A stretch of 64,000 nucleotides of DNA, from contig NC_092806.1 in assembly GCF_040954645.1 (NCBI RefSeq), positions 147,650,429 to 147,714,428 on the forward strand. Direction: 5' to 3'. Within the stretch, counting starts at the first letter, position 1. The number at the start of each line of letters is the position of its first letter. Shown here piece by piece: positions 56,575-64,000 of this stretch. The position numbers and the translations under genes were made by a program. The stretch is from Diabrotica undecimpunctata (lineage: Eukaryota > Arthropoda > Insecta > Coleoptera > Chrysomelidae). A model generated the notes under the pieces. It did no database searches and was not told the DNA's origin. It saw only the letters and a program-made list of their open reading frames with translations.

Positions 56575-56718
56575 TCTTTCTAACTGAAGAGATAATGGTC
56601 CGTACTCAGATTTTCGGGACACACTGTCTAAAAACGAACCGCCACTGCACACTATATATGGAGCTTTAGCCGGATCACCTAGACTGCCAAGCAAATTAAA
56701 TAACCCCACGTCTTTGAG
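56575..56718 (-). CDS. Candidate internal exon of an unrecognised gene
   Basis: 144 bp, exactly 48 codons, between acceptor TACTTCTAG and donor GTAAGT on the minus strand. Open in phase 0: LKDVGLFNLLGSLGDPAKAP, YIVCSGGSFLDSVSRKSEYG, PLSLQLER. The composition is unlike the surrounding AT-rich sequence. I do not recognise the protein, and no neighbouring exon is identified in the window. It could belong to a gene starting to the right of the window, or be an orphaned fragment. Confidence 0.4.
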
Positions 56719-57781
56719 CTAGAAGTACTAATTAACCAATATCTGAGTAGGTTTAGTTGCCGTCACACACTGAATATGGCTGACTACAAGTGGCGTGTAA
56801 CCTATAATAAAATAATGATGTACTCAGTTTCATCGTTAGTTAATACTAGAGAAGTACGGTATTAAATTTCTGGAGTGCAGATCAAAAGAGCTTTAAGGAA
56901 TTAAAGTCGCTAGTCGCTCTAAAAGTCGATTAATTTGCCTGAAATTAAATCGCGGTGGATGAATGTTCGAGATCAGTGGCGCTGCTTTCAATCATATGCT
57001 TTTAAGTCAATTTCCGCGAGTATACACTTAACTAACTATAGTTTTTGGGCATATTTCTTTGTATTAACCTTAGAATACGGGATCGTTTTTGCCAAACGTG
57101 AACACTGGACTATTGTAAAGTTTACTACTCCATAGAAAAAGGCCTATATTTTGTATTTTGAATTTTTTATTCATTATATAGAAAAGTAAGATTCTCAGTA
57201 CAAAAACAAAAGCATAAAATTATGAAACAAACAAGTTTTTATACTCGTAAGAATTAGGTAGCTCAGAATTTATTATTCAAAATCGAAATTAAAAGAAGCT
57301 TTAATATGTTAGGTATCAGACATAAATTTAAAATCATATGCTAATATCTTCTTCACCTTCATCATTTAGGTAAAGATTTCTTAACCAAATGTCAGCCAAC
57401 TGCCCCAAATAAATTTCCTCCCAACTGTCCTATAATCATTACACAGCATTTTCCGATTATGCCTACGCTTGTTTTCATGAAAAATAATATTAACTATTGG
57501 TCTGTTCCATATATTCGCCTTTTATTTACAAGGCAAATAACAACTCCACAGGGATATTTTATTTGTATTGATAAATCACAATATCCAGGGAACACGGAAA
57601 CGTGTTTATTTATAGGCTGGTCAAATAAAAAAATAACTTCAGGATTCAAGGACGATGACAAATGGAAAAAATTATGGATTTACTTTACATTAACCCGAGT
57701 AAAATATTTATAATAAAACCCTTTAAATCATTATACTTATACATTAGTGCTATCTTAATTTTCCAATATCTTAATATTCCA

Positions 57782-57783
<2 letters not shown>
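56719..57783. other. Spacer with one unassigned ORF
   Basis: Plus-strand ORF 57459-57713 (84 codons, from MPTLVFMKNNINYWSVPYIR) includes the polar run KITSGFKDDDKWKKL but matches nothing I know. The rest is AT-rich. Confidence 0.25.

Positions 57784-57823
<40 letters not shown>
57784..57823. repeat. (TA)n microsatellite
   Basis: About 20 TA units. A palindromic TTAA-rich run follows at 57860-57890. Confidence 0.95.
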
Positions 57824-57826
<3 letters not shown>

Positions 57827-59150
57827 AATGTGATATTAAAAGTCAGAGGTGCGCCAAGCAATTAATTAGCTAATTAATTAATTAATTAAACTTATTTAAA
57901 TGATGCAATTATGATTTTATCACACTATTTAATTCTCTTATCTCAGGGTTATATTCGTGCTTCAATATCTATGCTTTACATATGATAGGTAAGGTCTAAG
58001 GAATATCGGAATAATAGTCATATATGATACAAAATTATATATTGAAATAAAATTCACACTCAAATATCTTAAACAAAAAATATCTCATATAAGGATTATC
58101 AAAATTTTGTTTTACGTATGTGAACCTTCAAAATTTAATGTTATACACCATATAAATTAAAATTTCAAATCAAAATTGTTGTTCTATATCTCCTGATAAA
58201 TATTTCTATATTTTCTGAAGCAATTAAAAAAACTTTATTGATAAAGAAAAACTGACGAATGTTAAAAAAAAACTATCTCTCTGATGATGAGTTGTCCAAA
58301 TCCTTGTTCCTTGTAGCCTACACTATCTATTCTTAGCAGTTCCCTAGGTACTCAGCAATCTTACAACAAATTATTGCGAGCCTCTCGTCTTCAAAGATCT
58401 CCTTCAGATGCACGTATCGTTCAAAAAATAAAAACTCTAGCCTCTTCTCCTCTCGATAAACTGAATCTCTCGTTCCGGCCTGAACAGTGACTCTTGGAAT
58501 ATATAAGTAGAAAAGTATGACTTACAATATTTTACTGGATCAGCTTCCGTCAGGATACACTTAGTCCACGAAAACTCACAAACATTCACTTCTAATGCTT
58601 ACTATCATTTGAGAACCGCCAAAGAACTACGACTGTTCGCCTTGCACCCTTAGAAAACAACTGATGATCTTTTTTTCCTCTAAAATCTAGCTAAACTCTC
58701 ATTCATCTATCTCTCCCACTTTTTTTCACTCTTTGAAAATCAAAGTTCGTCATATTTATTCCCATTTAGATAACAAACAACAACCTTAACTACAATTATA
58801 ACTTTCCTAAAAACTATTAACATGTTAATCGTTTCTACAAATTCTTAAAAACTAACGGAGAAATATAATTTCTAAATTCTACCCTATTGTCTTTATTCAC
58901 TGTACAAGTACATTTGGAAAACCCGGTCGTATTGTTCAATTCACTACGTTCACTCAAATATATTTTACAAAGAAAATAATTTATGCATATCTTAAATTTT
59001 GTTTACTACAGGTAATCCAAAGATAATGGACTTTCATTTCTTTGAAATATCTTTCATAGTTTATCAGTTGAAATATTTTGAATTATTATGTTTTATAATT
59101 TGAAATATATTAAGAGCAAACCAATATTATTTTTAATTTTACATAGCATA

Positions 59151-59152
<2 letters not shown>
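57824..59152. other. No gene recognised
   Basis: AT-rich. 58300-58500 is somewhat more GC-rich, without a readable domain. No inverted ends found. Confidence 0.3.

Positions 59153-59220
<68 letters not shown>
59153..59220. repeat. (TA)n microsatellite
   Basis: About 33 AT units directly abutting the left end of the mariner-like element, whose TA target site probably lies in the array. Confidence 0.95.
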
Positions 59221-59225
<5 letters not shown>

Positions 59226-61164
59226 TGTGTGTCAGCCAAATGGAATAAATTAGCTAATAAATAAATGATTGGGTATTCGAAAAAACGGTCGAACACGTCG
59301 ATTAGTATTTATAGATGCAAATTTTTTTCCATAAAAACTTTTTATACGGGATGTATCAGATAAGGGTGGTCAATACCAACTTGCTTATTTTAAATAGAAC
59401 ACCCTGTATATTAATTAATTTTTGGATTTCTCAGATCATTTTGGACATTTTTTAAATATAATGTTCTATACCTTCTTTAACTGTTTTGGAAATATTAAGT
59501 AAAATGCAAAAATTCACATTTAGAAAAGAAAATTATCTATTTGTCGAAAGTCGCTACAACATATTCAAAAACTTCTAAGTAATACAAATCTAAAAAATAA
59601 TGTCAATGTAGTAGATGTTCAAAATGCTCCCCACGAACGTCTTGGCAACACCCTAACCGTAAATAGAAATTTCTTCTAACGTTACTCAACATCTCAAATG
59701 TGATCAATCTAATCGCAAGCGTTATTTAAAGTTAAGTTAAAGTTAAAGTTAAAAAGTCTAATGGCGTCAAATCGGGGGATAGTGGTCGCCATTCCATCGA
59801 TCCTCGCCTCCCTATCCACCGATTTGGAAATATTTGGTTGAGGTACTGCCGGACATGGATTTGGTAGTGGGGTGGTACTTCATCTTGTTGAAACCATATC
59901 ATATTCGCTAGCACTTGTGAGTTTCCTGGATCAGGATACAAGTTGGCCAACGTTGGCACTACATTATTTTGGAGCAATGCTAAATTATTATATTATAATA
60001 CATACTATGAAAACGGGACCTATGATCTGATCTTCAATAATGCCTACCCACACGTTAACCTTCTCAGGGTATTGAGTATTGACTTCTCTTATCCAGTGAG
60101 GATTTTTCCCAGACCCATAGCGGCAATTTTGCCGATTAGCATGACCGTGAAGAGGTGCACTCACCAGAAAACAACACACGTTCTAACTGGATCACATTAC
60201 TGTCTAACATTACCAGCATCTGTTCATAAAAATACGTTCTCCTGTCAAACTCATCGTCCATGAGCTCCTGCGTGTGTATAATTTTATAGGGATGCATTTT
60301 GTTTTCTTGTAATATTCGAATAACCGATGAATAGCTAATATCGAGTACTGGGGCTGCTTTTCGAACAGATGTATGTGGGTGTTCCTCAAACTCAAGCATA
60401 ACAGCCAATTTGGTATCCTCACTTATTGCATTGGCAGCTTCTTTTTTACCTTCCTAACATAGCCCAGCTCGTGGAATTGCTTCTCTATTTTACCAATTGT
60501 CCCTTGAGATATGTGCGGCAAATCAGGAAATGCTTCGTGAAATAAACGAGCTACTATCGCCATAGCCAATTATCTGTATAACTGTAATTTTGTGCAATTC
60601 TGTTATATGAATCATTTTTTCTGGCTTGCGGTTAATGAATTTTAAACGACTATAGCACTGGCAACTACTTCTGTCATGAAACAATAAAACATTGGCGTTT
60701 TAAACCAAAGTAAACAATTTTTTGTTTTTATTAACATATCAATAAAAAAGAATGCTTAAATAGTTTTTGCTTACTTTATCATTACCAAGACCTAAATGGA
60801 CAAGAAGTATTAAGACAGTGTCGCTTCGCTACGACTTTCGACAAATAAATAATTTTCTTTTCTAAATGTGAATTTTTAAATTTTACTTAATATTTCCGAA
60901 AAAGTCAAAGATGGGTATAGGACATTGTATTCAAAAAATGTCTAAAATGATCTGAGGAATCTAAAAATTAATTAATATACAGGGTGTTCTATTTAAAATA
61001 AACAAGTTGGTATGGGCCACCGTTATCTGATACACCCCGTATAAAAAGTTTTTATGGAAAAAATGCGCAACTATAAATACTAATCGACGTGTTTGACCAT
61101 TTTTTCGAATACTCCCTCATTTATTTATAAGCTAATTTATTCCATTTATCTGACACACAGTGTA
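59221..61164 (-). mobile_element. Mariner-like transposon with 333-bp inverted repeats
   Basis: Left arm 59221-59553 and right arm 60832-61164 are inverted copies of equal length with roughly 90% identity by eye, starting TACACTGTGTGTCA. ACACCCTGTATATTAATTAA lies in both arms. TA on each side. Total 1944 bp, transposase on the minus strand between the arms. Confidence 0.9.
59735..60563 (-). pseudogene. Mariner/Tc-like transposase pseudogene
   Basis: ATG at 60563: MAIVARLFHEAFPDLPHISQ, then HTH regions (HTSVRKAAPVLDISYSSVIR). LFSGEC stands where FSDE is expected (first Asp lost). GKNPHWIREVNTQYPEKVNV and DQIIGPVF follow, then NVVPTLANLYPDPGNSQVLA, IWFQQDEVPPHY (second Asp) and SPDLTPLDFL (third acidic residue). 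At least three frame changes. Inactive. The same protein family as the fragment at 50090-50555. Confidence 0.7.
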
Positions 61165-61291
61165 TATTAAACCTAGAGCTAAAAATAACAAGCTATTAAT
61201 AATAAACAAGCATAATAATGCTTTTACAAGCATTAATATTAAACTCAACAGTATTCCGGATTAAACCGCGTCAATTATCAATGAGCCGAGC

Positions 61292-61321
61292 TTTCGACAT
61301 CCTTTTTGATGTCTTCTCCAG
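61292..61321 (-). ncRNA. Hammerhead-like motif of a Penelope-like element
   Basis: Minus strand: CTGGAGA, A, stem GACATC, loop AAAAAG, stem GATGTC (perfect 6 bp), GAAAG, then CTCGGC. This is the CUGANGA-stem II-GAAA core with A6 changed to G, which should abolish cleavage. It lies about 0.5 kb downstream of a same-strand Penelope-type RT fragment, the association expected for Penelope-like elements. Confidence 0.5.
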
Positions 61322-61785
61322 GGCTTCCGATTTCTCAGTCTCCCGAGACCGCAGACACTACTGATCACTAACCAATGCATTAGTGGTACTGGGAATAGAG
61401 GACGGTTCATTTATACCGTCGATGGTGAGGTGGTTTGGGTGAAGGTTGGCGTGGGTGGCAAAGTCATTTTCCCTTCTAAAAATGAACCAATCCATATTTC
61501 CACATGAAACAAAAAACATAAGACTAAATAAGGTCTTACGAAAATCCCCTAACGGAATTATTCCACAGGATGTTTCAAAGTTAGGATAAAAAACCACCTT
61601 TCGATTAACCCCATATAATAAGACAAATACAAAATTTTATTAAAAAACTCACTATACTAAATTAAAATTCATAAATTTTTACACAGTGCGCTAAAAAAAT
61701 CATCAAAATAGTGCTAATAATAAAAAAAACTGAAATACTTTGAATTTGACCAAAATTTTCTCCGTTGCGTTTTTTTGCATCTGAG

Positions 61786-61935
61786 TTAATAAATACTGCG
61801 TTCTAAAAATATATTTAGGTTTTCTTCTCCATGTGTCCAGATGATAAAAGTGTTATCTACGTACCTATGCCAGTTTGGGATTGTGCTTGTTGCTATAAAT
61901 GAATTATTAGAAAGTATACCAAATGTATCCAATAC
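61786..61935 (-). pseudogene. Penelope-like RT fragment, minus strand
   Basis: Reads SNNSFIATSTIPNWHRYVDN then TFIIWTHGEENLNIFLE. It matches the Penelope palm (WxRYVDDTFVIWPHG..L..FL) with the second catalytic Asp changed to Asn (YVDN). Cut off after ERSIY. Confidence 0.7.
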
Positions 61936-61939
61936 TACA

Positions 61940-62330
61940 GAATATTTTAAATCTAGTAAAGCACTGCTTAAATAACACACATTTCATCTATAAAGAACAG
62001 AGATACAAACAAGTTCAAGGAGCACCAATTGGTTCACCACTGTAACCGGTAATAGCAAACTTGTTTATGCACAAAAAAGAACAGCGATCAATAGGAATAG
62101 CCAAACACAAATCCAAACTTTGGCTTAGGTAAGTGGATGACACTTTATCATCTGGATATATGAAGAAAAAAAACTAAAGGTATTTTTAGACCACATCAAT
62201 AATATTTACCATAAAATTCAGTTTACTATGGCTTGACAGAATACTTTGTTTACTAATTTTTGTTCCAAGTTTTCAAATTTCATCTATTTAAATTTTATAC
62301 GTCCTGATTTCTAAAGTTTTCTAATAATAC
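61940..62330 (+). pseudogene. Penelope-like RT fragment, plus strand
   Basis: Reads HFIYKEQRYKQVQGAPIGSP, stop, PVIANLFMHKKEQ, then HKSKLWLR-stop-VDDTLSSGYMKKK and INNIYHKIQFTM. Penelope order GAPMGSPLSPV.ANLFM and RYVDDT, with several stops. It lies head-to-head with the minus-strand fragment. Confidence 0.65.
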
Positions 62331-62584
62331 TTTAAAAAATGATCTTTTATAAACTATAGGTCTAACTAAGAATATTCATTTTATCTAATATACCAAATAT
62401 ATAATGTAAATATCACATAATATCACAAATGATTTAATGGATACACTGCGATCAGTCCTGAATAGAATGACGTGGCTTGTGTATGAATGATAACGGTAGG
62501 TTTATTGTATCAAATATTGGATCAAAATATCCATCATTCGTACCACCACCTATCTACATTAAACACTAAGATTATTTTTATATA

Positions 62585-63040
62585 AATTCCGTCTCACATT
62601 AGCATACCTGGCAATCTACTTGCAGATCAGCATGCTAAAACGGCTTCAACAGATACCACATCAACAACTCACATCTAAATTTGCAAAGATTTAAAATCAG
62701 AAGCATAAAGATTCATCAATAGATTATGGCAAACCCACTGGAGCTCCTTAAATACATCCTTACGTGCAAACCAGCCCTCATTGTATAAGTCATTATACAC
62801 TAGCTCCACGGGACTATCTAGACAAGACCTTACGATTATACGAAGAATCCATATAGGACAGACCAAACTAACACAAAGCTTCCTGCATCAGATATCCGGC
62901 CTCTCTGTCAAACATGCCAGTGCCAACTAATAGTGAAACACATTCTTAACGGATGTCATCAATAGGTGAAGTAAGATGACAGCTTAATCTCAAACCGCAG
63001 CTAGGGGACATTCTAAGTCATCCCAACCAGTTAGACAGAC
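62585..63040 (+). pseudogene. RNase H and zinc-knuckle tail of a jockey/I-type element
   Basis: Plus strand: IPSHISIPGNLLADQHAKTA (end of RNase H), WQTHWSSLNTSLRANQPSLY, LTIIRRIHIGQTKLTQSFLH, then in another frame IRPLCQTCQCQLIVKHILNG, a C..C..H..C knuckle. Several stops. Only the 3' end of the element remains. Confidence 0.65.
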
Positions 63041-63129
63041 TTCTTTAGTTTTTTAGAAAAATATCATTGTATCATAAACTCTAAAATATTTTTATATGAC
63101 ATAACTTCTATATACGACATAACTATTGC

Positions 63130-64000
63130 TATTATCATCATCATCATATAACGGGGGTCCTACGGCGATTGCCGCTTCCCGCATTTCAGCCTCCATCTTT
63201 TCCTATCTCTCCAATCTCCCTCTTCTAAGCCTCTAGATTGCATTGTTTTTGTAATTTCTCTTCTCCAGGAATTTGGTGGTCTTCCCCTTTTCCTTCTTTC
63301 TGGCGGAACATACATTAAGGCTTTCTTTGGCCACCGCTCCTCCTCCATTCTCATCACGTGACCATACCATTGTAATTGCCTTCCTTGTATTCTATCTGAA
63401 AGAGTATCTCTAATTCCTGCACGGTTTCGTATTTCCTCATTCCTGATTCTTTCCATTCTCGATACTCGACATGACCTTCTAAGATAATCCATTTCCACAA
63501 CGTCTACTTTATCTCGTTCATTCTTTGTCATCGTCCAACATTCGGCACCATATGTGGTAATTGGTTCTACAATTGCTCTGTATACGCGAAGTTTGGTATG
63601 CATCTTTATTTTATTAGACCACAGTAATGAATTCAGTATTCGGATGCATTTTTTCCCTTGGGTTATTCGGTTTTGTACATCTATCTTAACTCTGCCATCT
63701 GCTGATATGATGCTTCCTAGATATTTATACTGGTTGCAGCCTTTTATGACTGCGTTTTCAAGCCTCAGATCTGTGGTATTTCCTCCAATTTTTAAATATT
63801 CTGTTTTGCTTATGTTTACAGTAAGCCCCCATTTGGCATATTCCTCAAATAATTTTCGATTCATATAATTTATATCTTCCTCATCGGTTGCAACCACCAC
63901 CTGATCATCTGCAAACAACAATGTATAGAGAGTTTCTTGTCCCACTTCGATGCCCATAAATCTACATTTATTTCTCCAATTCCTCAATGCTTCTTGGACG
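63130..64000 (-). mobile_element. RTE family C, 3' half, continues beyond window
   Basis: Minus strand, entering from the right edge and ending in an (ATG)n tail at about 63130-63150 (ATCATCATCAT on the plus strand). Confidence 0.85.
63160..64000 (-). CDS. RTE-C endonuclease-RT, C-terminal part, open to window edge
   Basis: Uninterrupted 280 codons: ALRNWRNKCRFMGIEVGQET, TLLFADDQVVVATDEEDINY (catalytic FADD), TVNISKTEYLKIGG, YKYLGSIISADGRVKIDVQN, EPITTYGAECWTMTKNERDK, MDYLRRSCRVSRMERIRNEE, PERRKRGRPPNSWRREITKT, stop 63160. No lesion in the visible part, so the element may be intact to the right. Same layout as RTE-B but clearly diverged; the copy at 53674 is a closer relative. Confidence 0.85.
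   Translation of the reverse strand, partial: VQEALRNWRNKCRFMGIEVGQETLYTLLFADDQVVVATDEEDINYMNRKLFEEYAKWGLTVNISKTEYLKIGGNTTDLRLENAVIKGCNQYKYLGSIISADGRVKIDVQNRITQGKKCIRILNSLLWSNKIKMHTKLRVYRAIVEPITTYGAECWTMTKNERDKVDVVEMDYLRRSCRVSRMERIRNEEIRNRAGIRDTLSDRIQGRQLQWYGHVMRMEEERWPKKALMYVPPERRKRGRPPNSWRREITKTMQSRGLEEGDWRDRKRWRLKCGKRQSP

Noticed and set aside
57459..57713. 84-codon plus-strand ORF as a gene
   Set aside because: No known domain, no splice or promoter context; length is within chance for this base composition. Kept only as a note.

Overview
The window is transposon-saturated animal DNA with pieces of two ordinary host genes. Spliceosomal introns (GTAAGT/AG), long (TA)n arrays, RTE, CR1-like, BEL/Pao, gypsy, Penelope, Tc1/mariner, pogo, piggyBac and hAT remnants, and a GRD-type GABA receptor together point to an insect. 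A beetle with a large, repeat-rich genome is my guess, but this is inference.

Region by region: (1) 118-5479, + strand: the last three exons of a Cys-loop receptor resembling Grd (M3, cytoplasmic loop, M4). Its last intron holds an RTE-like remnant and two terminal-inverted-repeat (TIR) elements. (2) 5.5-15.4 kb: a MITE, a decayed Tc1 element with a small intron, scraps of at least four non-LTR elements, and a pogo-type MITE. (3) 15425-31331, - strand: a seven-exon, about 857-aa coiled-coil gene that I identify as an HMMR/RHAMM homologue from its N-terminus and its KEN-box C-terminal tail. One intron contains a three-level nest: pogo, interrupted by RTE family A, interrupted by a CR1-like element. 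(4) 32.8-33.4 kb, - strand: a two-exon integrase zinc-binding (KRBA2/Ginger-like) pseudogene.

(5) 34142-45844: a second RTE-A copy with a 14-bp target-site duplication (TSD). It is split by a truncated RTE-B, a full-length RTE-B with an intact 1003-codon ORF (13-bp TSD), and an intact BEL/Pao element with 226-bp LTRs that look identical (5-bp TSD). (6) 46.8-49.5 kb: a gypsy remnant (gag tail, integrase, 3' LTR) whose pol continues into a macro domain and a CCCH zinc finger. This is the most unusual content here. (7) 49.5-56 kb: a pogo end, a mariner-like fragment, a nearly complete hAT, and a piggyBac pseudogene carrying RTE-C and CR1-like pieces. (8) 56-64 kb: a hammerhead-like motif, one orphan exon, a mariner-like element with 333-bp TIRs, two head-to-head Penelope-like RT pieces with a second hammerhead-like motif, an RNase H tail, and the 3' half of another RTE-C that runs off the window.

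The host genes do not form a pathway. The transposons are linked by nesting: TSDs and uninterrupted reading frames across insertion points give a relative order of insertion. I saw no tRNA, rRNA or CRISPR array. All coordinates and splice sites come from reading the sequence, without alignment to any database.
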